From: Xiphydria camelus
Taxonomy: Eukaryota > Arthropoda > Insecta > Hymenoptera > Xiphydriidae
Length of the DNA stretch: 64,000 bases
Direction: 5' to 3'
Assembly: GCA_963678675.1 (NCBI GenBank)
Contig: OY783199.1
Span: 13,958,232 to 14,022,231 of the forward strand
Shown: positions 1 through 11,209 of the stretch, piece after piece
Position numbering within the stretch: position 1 is the stretch's first letter
Layout of the letters: each line of letters starts with the position of its first letter
Program-made: the position numbers and the translations under genes
The notes under the pieces: model-generated
What the model saw: the letters and a program-made list of their open reading frames with translations, nothing else
Told to the model about the DNA's origin: nothing
The model's database searches: none

Positions 1-2005
1 TCTGCCACGACTTTAATTGCTGATAGCAAAGAAAAATCAAATTTATTGGTTGATCCATCCACTATCAACAATTAAAGTCGTGGCAGAAAAATAAGGGATA
101 TAATAATGGAATTGGATTACAATAATAGAGTAACTTCTTTATTTTTTTTCTTTATCGATATAAGTTTTTCCTCTTTCGTATTATATAATCACAAGTTTCA
201 ATTTATATACCGACCTGTCAAACGTGAAGTGTACATGTACCTCACTTCTATTTCATCTCTTCTTCGCCTCTCGTGTAACGATGGATTACAAAATATCATC
301 ATTTACACCCCACAAAGCACGTTCTTGCAAGTAATTTTTCTGTAACATTGCTGCGATATTTTACAATATTCGTGAACACTACCGTATGTTAGAAACATAT
401 ACTTCTCGATAAAAACGTTTCGGAATCATTATGTCGAAAAATCTCGATAAGGTATAGTCCGATAAGATTGTACTTGCTCGGGCTGAATTATATAGGGTTT
501 TTATAATTATTTTAGGAAGTTCCAGAAGAATATAAATGCAGCAAAATATTGATGCTCTCTCTCTCTCTGCTAGAAAGAGTAAGGAATAACCCTCGAACGA
601 ATATTCGGGCTATGGCAAGAAAGGTTAGAATCAGAGGTTAGCAAGTCTATGGTTCGGAGGATATTAAAGGATATTCATCCATTTGAAGTGACGTACGTCC
701 ATGCACTCTCGAGACAGCAGATCCAGCTCGCCGAATGAATTAATGCAGCAGGTTCTTGGAACAACAAGTGGATCATCCCTCGTTCGAAAGAAACCCCCTC
801 GGGTTCGCATACGATCTGTAACAAATTGTAAATAACACAAACAATTTAAAATATACAGAACTAACTAAACGTAGAAACTAAGATTATATTAATCTAAGTT
901 AACCAATTCAAATAATGACAGAATTAAGAAAAATGATATATTTCCTCTTTCGTATTATACTACCAATTTATATACCGACCTGTCAAATGCAATGAATGCA
1001 ACTAATGCAACTGGTTCTTGTTAGAACAACAAGTGGATGATCCCTCGTTCGAAAGAAACCTCCTCGGGTTTGCATACGATCTGTAACAAATTGTAAATTA
1101 CATAATCATATGCAGCATTTCACGATTTAAAATATACCGAACTTACTCGAGCGTAGAAATTAAAAAACTATATCTGAGTTAATCAATTCTATTCTAATAA
1201 TGACAGAATTATTAAAAATAATATATTTCCTCTTTCGTATTATACTACGTTATTCAGCACTTATCTGCCTAATCGGTATCAGTAATTCCTCATTGACCGT
1301 CGTTACACCGGAGACGAAGAAGAGATGAAATAGAAGTGAGGTACGTGTACACTTCAGGTTTGACAGGTCGGTGTGTAAATTGGAACTTGTGGTAGTACGA
1401 AAGAGGAAATATATCTATAGAGAAAAATAGTGATAAAGTAATTACTTGGTTATTGTGATCCAATTCCATTTCATCTCCTATTCTGCCACGGCTTGTATTG
1501 ATGACTGATTGTGAGAAGAAAAACCTTCGATTTTTCCCGTGCTCGCATGACCCTGAAAACAAAAACTAGAACGAACACAAAGATATTGTCCTTCCATTGT
1601 GAAAGTGAGGTTAAAGCTGTCAGATGGTAATTAAACTTATCTGATGGCAATTCTTCTGAGACCGTCTCCTTTTCTGCTCCTTTCTTGATGCCCAGGCAAT
1701 TAGAGAAGAATACTTCTGCATCCGTTCACTATCTCGATATGAAAAAAATCCAAATGATTATCAAGCTATCACGTTCACCACTATTGAGATTCACTACTCC
1801 GATTACACTGAATTTTTACTTTCTATTAACAAGCGCGTCCGAGGATCGAAAAAATGCGAGGGAAATCGTTTCGCGAATGGAAATATTTTATTAATTTTGA
1901 AAAACAACTAAACATTCAAGGAATATATTCTCTCACACACTCTCACATACATTTGATGGCGTATGCGTGTGGCCGCATCTGTGTACACATTTCCCATAAA
2001 CTCGC
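1..2005. repeat. Composite repeat, copy A (left edge cut by window)
   Basis: The first 87 bases form a hairpin whose arms (about 1-26 and 62-87) contain the complementary words ACGACTTTAATTG and CAATTAAAGTCGT. The sequence that follows is colinear with 43990-45510, including the TTACAATAATAGAGTAAC stretch near 116, the block near 590-830, and the block 1290-2005 ending in a CTCACACACTCTCACATAC stretch. Copy A is about 500 bp longer because the block with GGTTCTTGGAACAACAAG (about 751) is repeated in diverged form near 1011. Short reading frames at 106-345, 1290-1562 and 1685-2063 follow the repeat and have no recognisable domain. The coding capacity and class of this repeat are unknown. Confidence 0.7.
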
Positions 2006-2089
2006 AAAATTTAGTTTTTGTATTTTTCTAATGTTTTGTTTTTGTGTTGTTTTTTATAAATAAACATATTTGAGTAAATTGATTTAATT

Positions 2090-2364
2090 TCTTATTCATT
2101 TTATTACTGACCCAAAGTAAAACATATGGTGGCCCAAGGTACACGACCACATTGTACCTTGGGTCACATTGTAACGTTTAATTATATTCACATTTTCAGC
2201 TAAACTATTTGTGGCAAACACGAAACATAACAAATGAAGGTAGAACAATAGTTGTAGAATCCCTTGCATCGCTTAATTCTTACAAATTTGTAATAATAAA
2301 ATTAAAAAATGGGAAAAACAAAAAAATTACCCAAGGTACAACACTCTCCCCTACTATCTACTGC
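2090..2364. repeat. Truncated MITE of the TTGTACCTTGG family
   Basis: The block carries CCAAGGTAC and GTACCTTGGGTC motifs and ends with CCAAGGTACAACACTCTCCC. That matches the right terminus of the better preserved element at 11919-12807. I cannot find a matching left terminus, so this looks like a partial copy. Confidence 0.5.
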
Positions 2365-2971
2365 TCCAGTTCGTCCACGCAAATAACACAGTTTAAATAA
2401 TGTCTATATTTTCCCTTTTGTATTCCGCCTTCGACTACAGAAATACATTTTACATTCACTTCCTAGAGTCGACTCCTGAGCGAAATTACAATGTCGTAAA
2501 GCAATTTCAGAATCTTTATTAGATCTCGTCGCAAAGCTCACTGTACGACGAGTGTCGCGGATACTCACAAGGAAAAATACGACTGGTGCAAATATTTCGC
2601 GGTACGGGATGCGATCGTACCGATCGATGTAATGACAGCCATTCACATTACAGCTTAATGTCTTCCGTGAAAAATTTAATGGCATTACTGAATTACACGC
2701 AAAGAGCTCGCTTCTCTATATCCCAACGAGACCTGATAAATGTTTCAATGGACATTGGTGACTCGGTTCGACAAAAAATGTATACATTTCAATTACTGGA
2801 AGACCCACCTGAGGCTTCAATTTGATTTGTGGTTAAAACGATATTCGACCTTTCTCAGTTGAAGTAAAAGCAACTTTAAATCTCGTTGTTCCTTCGAAAC
2901 GAAAAGAGCGTGCCTTCAAATTTATTCACCTCAAAGTTTATCATCAGCAAGGAAGAAAACACAGAAGAAGT
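2365..2971. other. Interval upstream of the receptor exon, no gene recognised
   Basis: Two short overlapping reading frames (2404-2685 minus, 2586-2825 plus) show no recognisable domain. The interval would contain the promoter and 5' UTR of the receptor gene if 2972 is the true start. I see no convincing TATA box, splice site or upstream exon. Confidence 0.4.
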
Positions 2972-4012
2972 ATGCAGCCGAAATTAAGAGAATCAATTGC
3001 TTTCCTGCGTGGAGTTCAAATCTTATTGTTATTCTTCAAGTTTTTCGGTATCTTCCCAATCTCGTCCCGCATTGATTCGCCCGACAAGAACAAAAGTACA
3101 GAGAGATTAAACTTCAGTTATTCCAAGTGGGGGATCATCTACAATGTCGTACTTATCTGCTGTTTCATTGCCAGCGGGGTTTTAGCTCTACCAGAAATTT
3201 ACACGAGTAATTCAAGAAACGCCATTATTATTCAAATCGTACTGGTCGTGATCAAGACTGTAGCACTGTTCACAGTGTGTCTAGTGATATTGATTAGTTC
3301 CGTTAGGTACAAATCTGTGTTGCAAATTTCTCATAAAATACTAAACGTAAATCGATCTTTGATGAAATATAATATCTTCGAGACAAAGACATCTTTCTCT
3401 CTCTGCGTAATAATCTCTCTTCTATACGTCGTGCTCTGGGTCGTCATAATCATCAGCGAGGAAATTACTTTCATATACGCTTGGCGACATAGGATTTGTT
3501 ACGTTGGACCTATGATTGTAATCTACATGGTTTTTATCCAATACGCCGTGGTGGTGAAGATGGTTACGAAAAAGTTCGAAACGGTGAACTGTGTCTTATC
3601 GAGCTTAGTAACATTCGCCGAGATGGAAGTGCCTGCCATGTTATCGCAATATATCCTCGGGATTAGTCCTACCGTCGTCCAGCTGAGAACTCTCAAGAAT
3701 GTGCACAGGTCGTTATGCGAGATCTGCTGCGAACTCGAGGAGTTGTACTCTCTTCCGATTTTTCTGGGCATTAGCTGTTATTTCTTGGATCTGCTTTACA
3801 ACAGCCACAACTTGGTCTTGTCGTTCCTCGAATCTTTCAATATGGATTTTCCCGTGTTACTCACCTTAAATAGCATCATTTGGTTGATTGTCGACGTTAC
3901 TTCATTCATCACTCTTTCGTTCAATATTACGGCTGTCACAAACGAGGTTGGTGAAACAAAAGTCGAGTATATGGTCGGATTACTTTACATCTACAAAGAG
4001 CAAGAAAAATGA
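2972..4012 (+). CDS. Gustatory receptor-like (7tm_7) main exon, C-terminus missing
   Basis: A 346-residue open reading frame with at least six hydrophobic segments (about residues 12-30, 54-73, 84-109, 142-162, 178-197, 259-285 and 297-318). This fits an insect chemosensory receptor in the sensory-neuron membrane with a cytoplasmic N-terminus. The stretch around residues 239-285 (LKNVHRSLCEICCELEELYS, then hydrophobic) resembles the signature before the penultimate membrane segment of gustatory receptors. The ATG at 2972 is followed by a typical short N-terminus. Full-length relatives are usually somewhat longer and end in a TYhhhhhQF motif in a small last exon. Here the frame stops after TNEVGETK plus about 16 residues, which may be intron read-through. 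No TYhhhhhQF exon is visible before the transposon at 4349. It is either an exon of a gene continuing beyond the transposons, or a pseudogene. An odorant receptor is the less likely alternative. Confidence 0.72.
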   Translation: MQPKLRESIAFLRGVQILLLFFKFFGIFPISSRIDSPDKNKSTERLNFSYSKWGIIYNVVLICCFIASGVLALPEIYTSNSRNAIIIQIVLVVIKTVALFTVCLVILISSVRYKSVLQISHKILNVNRSLMKYNIFETKTSFSLCVIISLLYVVLWVVIIISEEITFIYAWRHRICYVGPMIVIYMVFIQYAVVVKMVTKKFETVNCVLSSLVTFAEMEVPAMLSQYILGISPTVVQLRTLKNVHRSLCEICCELEELYSLPIFLGISCYFLDLLYNSHNLVLSFLESFNMDFPVLLTLNSIIWLIVDVTSFITLSFNITAVTNEVGETKVEYMVGLLYIYKEQEK

Positions 4013-4348
4013 GTATTTGACTTAACATAATTGTATATGTATACATCCATTATGTGTAATTATGAAAGTTAACATACTTGATTATGAAATTTATTAGGAG
4101 GTTGCATTGAAAGCCGCCGTTCTCTTCTAGATGGCTCTAACTACTTATGTCGTGCGCAGCGACTAATATCACTTTAAATTATGGGCATTTCTCATTAAGA
4201 TTCAGTCATTAAACTGTCATTTTGCGTTAATATAAGTCTATGTATATAACCAAAGAAAATGGAATGCGACAAGTTGTTTTTTCGATGTGCACTTCTACAC
4301 TACTTTGATTTTAAAGAAGTGCTGTTGCAGTTCACCAATTACTTGTGC
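4013..4348. other. Downstream of receptor exon, no exon found
   Basis: I searched the three forward frames for a final receptor exon and found none that is convincing. The interval ends exactly at the terminus of the next transposon, so a missing last exon could lie beyond the inserted elements or be deleted. Confidence 0.4.
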
Positions 4349-5167
4349 AAAGGGCCTAGCGGAATAAGCATGTGAAATCTGCCCCCACGCGTATCAGCAC
4401 CAAATTTATATTATCGATAAGTATCTATGAGAAACTAAATCTCCTAAATTTTTAGCTCCCTAATCGCTATAGGAGGGGTTATGAGGGGGAGAAGTAAAAT
4501 CAAAAAACATTTTTTTCTCCCGAACGGCTCGACCGATTTTCATGAAAAAATATATGTTAGTCTTTATGAAGAGCCAATTCCAAAAAAAAATATTTTGATT
4601 TTTTTTTGCAAATTCGTGGGAAAAAAATCTGATATTTTTCACCAATTTTTTTTAGGTCATAATTAATTGCGACACCTACCATTTTGTGCTCCTTTTTTCA
4701 TTGGAATGTCCTTAACAACATATATTTTTTCAATTATATCGGAAGTGTACCTCATTAAAAAATATTAACAAATGTACACGGCTCATTACCTACATTCTAT
4801 ATTATATTGTATATGATATAAGTACACTGTACATTCACTACAAAAGAATTTTTCCACTTTTATGATAATTCGGCATATGATAATTGTTCATTTTTTGGAA
4901 CAGTTTTTCAATGATACTATTTATTTATTTATTATTATTTCAATGCTTCCTTTACTATGAACGAGCTGACGTCTCACGATACGGGGTGCTTCATTTCTGT
5001 AAGTCTTTTGGCCTCTCAATTCTTCATTTTATACACATTATATTAAATTAAGAAATAGGTCCAAAGAGACTTTTTTATATGCTTTTTAACCACAAATGTT
5101 TTATAGTGCGGTTGTTTCATTGCAAATTAAATATAAAAGGACCCTTACCTTTTACTTTTATATCCAG

Positions 5168-5927
5168 TTACAAATTATATTCGACGGAAAAACAACTTAA
5201 ATCCTCGTTACTGTTTTCGTCTACTACAGGAACGATCCCATTTCTCATGAACATTTTACTGAATATTTCAGCTGGTCGAATAATTTTTGATAAGTATCTT
5301 GCATTTGATAAATAGTACACAATAGCAGCAATATGAGAACAGCAGCCAACTGTTCTTTTGCCATTAGCACATTCTGCCAACAGCACGGTACTATTAGGTT
5401 CGTACCTAATGCAGCTTCTATATGATGTCTGAGAAATATGTCGTGATGGTACTTTGAATTTGAGCACATTTGGTTCAGCCATCACATAATCGAAAACAAC
5501 TTTTCATCTTTATCCATCATTTCGGCTAAATAAGATACAGCTTGGGAAAGTTGATATGATCCAGTAAAAAGAATTTTCAATTCCTTTTCGGTTATTTCTG
5601 GAAAGTCAAGGATTTCGTCAGAAGTGATAGTTTTGAAAGGAACCTTTCGCCGGATCCAACCTTTCGTCTCTGCCTCAGTACTTAGGTCATTTTCAGTGCC
5701 ATTCTGACTATGCATTCTTTCTAAAATTGCATCTGTGTATTCTACATCAGAGTGTAGTCTTTTGCCGTACGAGTTATTCAAAAATGATGCAATTCTAAAA
5801 TAAACTCCAACTTTAGGTATCAGTTTGTTGTCGATTTTGTGATCTAGAAAGCAATATTTTTATTTGAGAATGCCGTGAACAGATTCAACCACCCAGCGAA
5901 TTTTAGTCACAAAACGAGATTGGTTAG
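5168..5927 (-). pseudogene. Transposase C-terminal half (DDE_Tnp_4 family, SWIM tail)
   Basis: Read on the minus strand from about 5927 down, this continues the transposase that starts at 11583. It includes the segment downstream of the catalytic domain (NNSYGKRLHSDVEYTDAILE region, 5482-5781), then, in another frame, a tail with CANGKRTVGCCSH (5168-5485). The tail corresponds to the CxC...CxH SWIM-like zinc finger that is intact in the second copy (CECANGRRTVGCCSH). Here the first Cys pair is damaged (LLAECANG), and a frame break lies near 5482. In the 34750-37183 copy the same region is co-directional and better preserved. It is a dead fragment, with function inferred only from the family. 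Confidence 0.75.
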
Positions 5928-5931
5928 ATAA

Positions 5932-6490
5932 CACAGGCACACAAAAAAAAAGTTCCTGTTCCCGGAACCAGACCAGTATATCTTTATGTTTTTGAGGCCG
6001 CTGAATCCGAATCCGGTATCCGTTTGTCTCCATCACGTCACGTTCAAGGTCATTTCAAGGTCAAATCCTGGAAAAATAGTCAAATCGATTCAAGTTATCA
6101 TTCTTATATACTTTTGGGGTCGCTGAATCCAAATCCGATGTCCGTTTCATCCGACAAGGTCAAATTCAAGGTCATTTCAAGGTCAAATGTATTTATTCTC
6201 CCAAAAATGAATGTTTTTACTGCAGATTCTGAAGGAATGGGAAATTTTACGTCTAAGTATGTATCCAATTTTTTGATAACATATCCCCTAAGGTCATTTC
6301 AAGGTCACTTTATATTATTGTATGGAAGGTTCATATGACAATTGCAAAAATAAGAAAATGTGTCTTCACGAGAATAAACTACCACGTCAATGTGTTTTCG
6401 AGGTCACTGAGTTAGAATCCGAAGTTCGTTTGCTACCAGTATGTCAGGGTCAAGTTCATTTCAAGGTCAAATCCAGCAAAAATGTTCAAA
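5932..6490 (+). repeat. Left long terminal inverted repeat of the 5.27-kb element
   Basis: It pairs with 10815-11205 in inverted orientation. It contains repeated AAGGTCATTTCAAGGTCAAA motifs spaced along several hundred bases. The left arm carries about 150 bases (around 6320-6470) without a clear partner on the right. The repeated motif is a candidate transposase binding site. Confidence 0.7.
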
Positions 6491-6549
6491 TCTTTTGGCA
6501 TCATCACTGCGTTATATTTTTGGAGTCGCTGGAACGTGTATTTTGTATT

Positions 6550-8716
6550 TCACTCTGCTACTTCTTCATCGTATCGCCTTCTTTTATAACGTACTCGTTT
6601 ATTCTCAAAAGATCTGTGCAAGGGATTTCTCTTTCGTTTTTTTCCTTTTTCCGCGCTTTCTCTCTGCAACATCCAACAGAAATCTGTCATCATGTTTTCA
6701 TCCCATCTACCCTGAAATCTTCGTTCTACATCTTTAAAATCTTGGTGGAAACGTTCTCCTTGTTCTTCACTGAAATTGCCAACGTTATCTGGAAATTCGT
6801 CCACATGACTGTCCATCATATGTAATTTTAAACTCATGTTACATTCCAATCTCCTGAAATTCTCAACCATGTCAGATATTATTTTGTTGTAGTCCGAGCT
6901 CTTATGATTGCCTTGATTGCCTAGAAAATTACTACATACTTTCTTGAAGCTGACCCACGCATTCTTCTCAATAGAACTCATTTGAATTACGAAGTGATTG
7001 TCTCTAAACATTTTTCTGAACTGAGGTCCATCGAATACTCTCGCGCCTACTTTAGCATCAGATAGATCTGGAAATTGATCTCGTAAGTATTTGTAACAAT
7101 CGCTTTCTTTATTCAACGCTTTGACGAATTGTTTCATGAGTCCTAACTCTATATGTAATGGAGGTATCAATACTTTCTTTGAATCTATCAACGGCTGCTG
7201 TAAGATATTATCGGATCCTACAACGAAGGATGTTCTAGGTTCCCAAACCTTTTGCACGTAATGATTTTGTTTATCTCTACTATCCCATTTATAAAGATAA
7301 CACGTCTTTTTGTATAGCCAGATTGCTGTCCCAGAATCATATTGTGAGGATTTTAAAATCTCCCCAAACTTGCCATTTCTGGTCATCATATTTTATTGCT
7401 GCTAATAGAGTTTTCAAACATTCATACGACTCATTCATAACAGTCGAATGCGCAACTGGTATTGGTGCGTATACATTAGTATTGTGGAGTAAGACTGCTT
7501 TGAGACTACGTTTACTAGAATCGATCAAAAGTCTCCATTGATCAGCACTATAAGTATCGGGCTTTAATTCGTCGATTAATCCTTTGACATTATTACAATA
7601 AACGAGAGACTTATTTGAATTACGAGAGAAAAAGCTCCTAAATTTTTTTTCTCTTGTCCTATAAAACGTTACCTTCGTTTTCTTCTTCAGCAGATTTCTC
7701 TTTTTCAACGTAGAAGCACAGTACTTGGCAACATCTTTCGGCAATCCCATGTTACGAATGAAATCGTCCAGTTCTTCCTGTGAGAACATTTGAGGCTTTT
7801 TATTCTTACAACCCGTTGGAACGTATTCATGAGAATCATCTTCAGTTTCACTTTCTTCATCATTCGTTTGGCCATCTCCGCTGCCACTTTCATTTCCGCT
7901 CATATATCTCTCATCGTCATTATCAGTTTCATTTTCACTCGTGTAACTTTCATCTTCGCTATCAGTTCCACTCATATAGCTCTTATCTCTATTATTATCA
8001 TCGTACTGTTCATCTTCATTCACGCAATCTCTACGCTGATCTATATTTTCTCTTTCAACGTTTGCTTTAATCTCGTCTATTTCCATTCCATCTGAACTAA
8101 AATTCCGTTTGTTTGTATTGTCCTCGTTGGAAATAACAGGTAGTATGACACTCGTAACGTTAGCATACTTTATATGCGATTTATTTTTCATATTGTACCC
8201 AGTTAGATATGTTTTGCAGAAATAACAATCTTTTCTAGATTGCGCTTTGGTCCAATGTATTGGTATACGAAAATTGAGATATTTCTTGTCTCGAGATTTA
8301 TCATAACGATGAAACATTGTGTTACAAGAAGCACAAATGATGTGTGGTACCCAATCATTACCTTCATCTATCATGTTCAAATCAAAACAATCCTTATACA
8401 TATTCCTTATACGCTCTGAAATACGTTTGCGATTCTTTGATGCTTCATACTTACCACAAACATAGCAAAATGAATCTGGATCCTTATTGCATATGTGATC
8501 CGAACTTGTAGTAATAGACTCTACAGTAGCCAAGTTTTCCACCAATGCAGAGCTGCGGTCGCTTGATGACGACAATTGCGGGCCCGCTTGCTTACCCAGA
8601 CCAACCGCCGATACTGGGGTTCCTTGTGAGAACCCCTGTATCGTAACACATTTCCGTGTGCCTGCCATGACGGCTTGGACACCTTCATCCAGGGATTTTG
8701 CCGGAAAAATAAACAA
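6550..8716 (-). pseudogene. Transposon protein of an arthropod repeat family, one frameshift
   Basis: Two overlapping minus-strand frames (8716-7337, 459 residues; 7389-6550, 279 residues) join into one product if a single frameshift in the 7337-7389 overlap is allowed. The first frame has a cysteine-rich N-terminal part (CYVCGKY, CASCNTMFHRYD, DCYFC), an acidic low-complexity middle and the stretch RLLIDSSKRSLKAVLLHN. The second has LIPPLHIELGLMKQFVKALN, ECNMSLKLHMMDSHVDEFP and SEEQGERFHQDF. I know these blocks from many uncharacterised, multi-copy arthropod proteins that behave like transposases. Conserved Asp and Glu residues could be catalytic, but I cannot assign a superfamily. The gene fills most of the left half of its TIR element. 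The frameshift makes this copy inactive. Confidence 0.75.
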
Positions 8717-8724
8717 TAAAAAAT

Positions 8725-8803
8725 AATACCACCGAAATCAAATTCAGAGAAACTGATATCGAAGTTTCACTTCTTCCGCGTGTGGCGGCCACACGTTTTG
8801 TGC
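8725..8803. repeat. Single arm of the GTGTGGCCGCCACAC palindromic MITE
   Basis: The block from ATACCACCGAAATCAAATTC to GTGTGGCGGCCACACGTTTT matches one arm of the palindromes at 18174-18385 and 54886-55099. At 55100-55195 the palindrome is followed by sequence matching 8975-9045 here. The palindromic copies therefore look like rearranged derivatives of this larger element. Confidence 0.65.
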
Positions 8804-9114
8804 TTTTTGTTGAATTCAATATGAATTTTTTTATGGGCACAAAACGTAGTGTAAGGAATATCATATTCACTGGATGTATTTTCACCGATATTGGATCCTC
8901 CAGGAACTTGAAAATCTATTACATTCTCCAGGGTTTGGGACTGGTGTTGATCTGCATTAGCAGATATAGCAATATTTGATTGTGTTAATTTAATTCTGTC
9001 TCTCCATTTTCGACTTCGTTCTGCATCAGTTTTAGATAGTGTCTTCGTCATTGTTTTCTTTACACGGTGCCTGTCACGAAACTCTTTTGCCTGTTGTTTT
9101 CCTGTTTTTGCCAT
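8767..9114 (-). CDS. Small basic transposon protein (possible first exon)
   Basis: The minus-strand frame from the ATG at 9114 (MAKTGKQQAKEFRDRHRVKK) encodes about 115 residues, with a basic stretch DAERSRKWRDRIK near residue 35. This kind of SRxWRxR helix is common at the start of arthropod transposon proteins and may bind DNA. An upstream in-frame ATG at 9141 is possible but adds only MCVTYITII. The frame runs into the repeat arm at 8725-8803 and stops, 51 bp before the next frame at 8716. It may be spliced to that frame, but I cannot confirm splice sites. Function is not known. Confidence 0.45.
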   Translation of the reverse strand: MAKTGKQQAKEFRDRHRVKKTMTKTLSKTDAERSRKWRDRIKLTQSNIAISANADQHQSQTLENVIDFQVPGGSNIGENTSSEYDIPYTTFCAHKKIHIEFNKKHKTCGRHTRKK

Positions 9115-10814
9115 AATAATTGTAATATAGGTAACACACACGTGAAAGAATGTTCAGTGTTCATTGACGTTAACGAAATTGAAAGTTTATTTTACACGTT
9201 GCCTGTCACTGTACTCTTTTGACCGTTGTTGTTTTTTGCAACAATAATTATAAATTAATACACACACACACACACACACGGAAGAATGTACAGTAATGCG
9301 TGGTGGTTACTCGAGAAAGGTCACGACTCCGATCGCAGACTACACGAGCTCCGTATAGCCGGCCATTCGACGCGGTAAAATCCGGAAAACTGAAAATGTA
9401 CAAACACGAAATACAAACAACTCACAAGTAACTCTGCGCCCTCTCGTCTGGCTTCTCATGCCATCTTACGGATACACCGAAAAAAGGGTCCTAAACGCTA
9501 GATTTATGGTGAGACTAAACAGTCCTCTTAGTGGAGGTGCGACACTGCGCCGCCTCATAATACGAACAATAGCTTTCATCGCCCGAAGAAACCCTCTCGA
9601 GCAACACAAACGCCCTCTGCACAGTCTAAACAGCGATTGATTTTTGCGTAATTTTTCTTCAGTTTCAAGTTAATAACTATAACATGTGCGATCAAGAGTA
9701 GATCTCCTCGAGGTCATAAATCCCGAAGGCACTACTGCGTGACACGAATAGTGACCGAAAACGTAGAGTGGTGGATTAAAACCGTATCGGTTAGTTGCAA
9801 TGATTTAATACTGCCCTCACAATATTACTGGTGATTATATTGGATTCAAAGAGATACAGTAATTCCGTGATGTAGCCGTAGTTTACAATTAGATACACTG
9901 AGAGGTAGTTTTGAGGGAAATGTGTGGAACTGCGAACGCATTCGTAATCCCCATTCACCAAAACATATCTACCGCCTACCTCACTGTTGCGACCGATGTA
10001 CAGATGATATCTAGATTAGTGCGTTACTTAGGTTGCGATAATAGTGAGCCTCGTCGCGTGAATGATAGTCGCACGGCGACCTGGCGCTCCAGCCTCGCAA
10101 AATCGATACATGGCTTGCCTGGCAAAGGCGATAGTCTACGTACGGTAGAGAGCGGTGGAATGGGGCAGAGTTGAGAGCGGTGTATTGGGGCAGGGTCGAG
10201 AGCGCTGTATGAGTGAGTCACGGTCGGAAGCGCTGGAGTGTGTAGGTTTCGTTACGGACCTCGTGTCGGGCGCGCGATTTTAGTACCCTCAGCATAAAAG
10301 TTTCACTTCAAAACCGTTGCCCGCCGTCACCGCGTGGAGGTACCCTGGGTGTAGGCATACCACACATGTTCGCTGTATCAAATTTACAACGATGAGCTCC
10401 AATTCACTTGAATTGAGAGATCACGTGACTGGATTTCAAAATTTATTTTGCGGTACGAGAACAGATTTATTCTCGCTCGGAACTGAGTGAGTTGATGCAT
10501 GGAGAAAAAAACTTGGCAGATCTCCAAACAGACCTCCGCATCTTTTAAACGTCAAAGACGTGTACCGCTCAACGGATCATTCGGTCATGGACGCCGATCC
10601 GCGGTAATGCATTGAAGACACGAGAGAGCTAGGAAACCGCCATAGGCGACAGCCTTCCGACTGACCGCTCCGTCACGGCCTCTCTTACTACAGACCCGAG
10701 CCGGTGCGATCGAAGCTCCGCTATCCACTCCACGCGCGACCCGGCGCCCTATGAGTGGAAACACGTCGACCGGCACTCCCATGGAGGGGGTCAGCTTGGA
10801 CTTTAGATTAGAAC
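9115..10814. other. Non-coding interior of the 5.27-kb element
   Basis: No gene is recognisable. A CA dinucleotide run is at 9262-9280. The block around 10160-10320 (GGGGCAGGGTCGAGAGCG to TTAGTACCCTCAGCATAAAA) is a repeat also present in split form at 26040-26114 and 28851-28910. It is the paralogous empty site for the insertion at 26115-28846. GC content rises over 10560-10790 without a coding pattern I can support. Confidence 0.5.
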
Positions 10815-11205
10815 ATTTTTGCTAGATTTGACCTTGAAATGACCTTGGGGGTTATGTTATAAACAAAATTGAATACATATCTAGACTTAAAATTCCCCGT
10901 TCTTTCAGAATCTGCAGTCAAAAATTCATTTTTGGCAGAATGAATACATTTGACCTTGAAATGACCTTGAATTTGACCTTGTCGGATCAAACGGACATCG
11001 GATTTGGATTCAGCGATCTCAAAAATATATAGGAATAATAATTTGAATCGATTTGACTATTTTTCCAGGATTTGACCTTGAAATGACCTTGAACGTGATG
11101 TGATGGAGACAAACCGACACCAGATTCGGATTCAGCAACCTCAAAAACATAAAGATATACTGGTCTGGTTCCGGGAATAGGAGCTTTTTTTTTCGTGTGC
11201 CTGTG
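10815..11205 (-). repeat. Right long terminal inverted repeat of the 5.27-kb element
   Basis: Inverted partner of 5932-6490, with the TTTGACCTTGAAATGACCTT motif repeated several times and the terminal GTGTGCCTGTG. Next to it the transposase frame of the host element resumes. Confidence 0.75.
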
Positions 11206-11209
11206 ATAA

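Larger units (their letters stand above)
5932..11205 (-). mobile_element. 5.27-kb TIR element with ATAA target duplication, nested in a transposase
   Basis: Ends are CACAGGCACAC at 5932 and GTGTGCCTGTG at 11205, flanked on both sides by ATAA (5928-5931 and 11206-11209). The uninterrupted transposase in the second copy (around 36205-36215) has GGTTAGATTCTTGAGT where this site would read GGTTAGATAATTGAGT, so removing the insert and one ATAA restores the expected length. Long subterminal inverted repeats contain many copies of CAAGGTCATTTCAAGGTCA. The cargo is two minus-strand reading frames, one frameshifted. Termini starting CAC with a 4-bp target duplication recall the Chapaev branch of the CMC superfamily. 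That assignment is inference and not shown by the protein. Confidence 0.85.
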
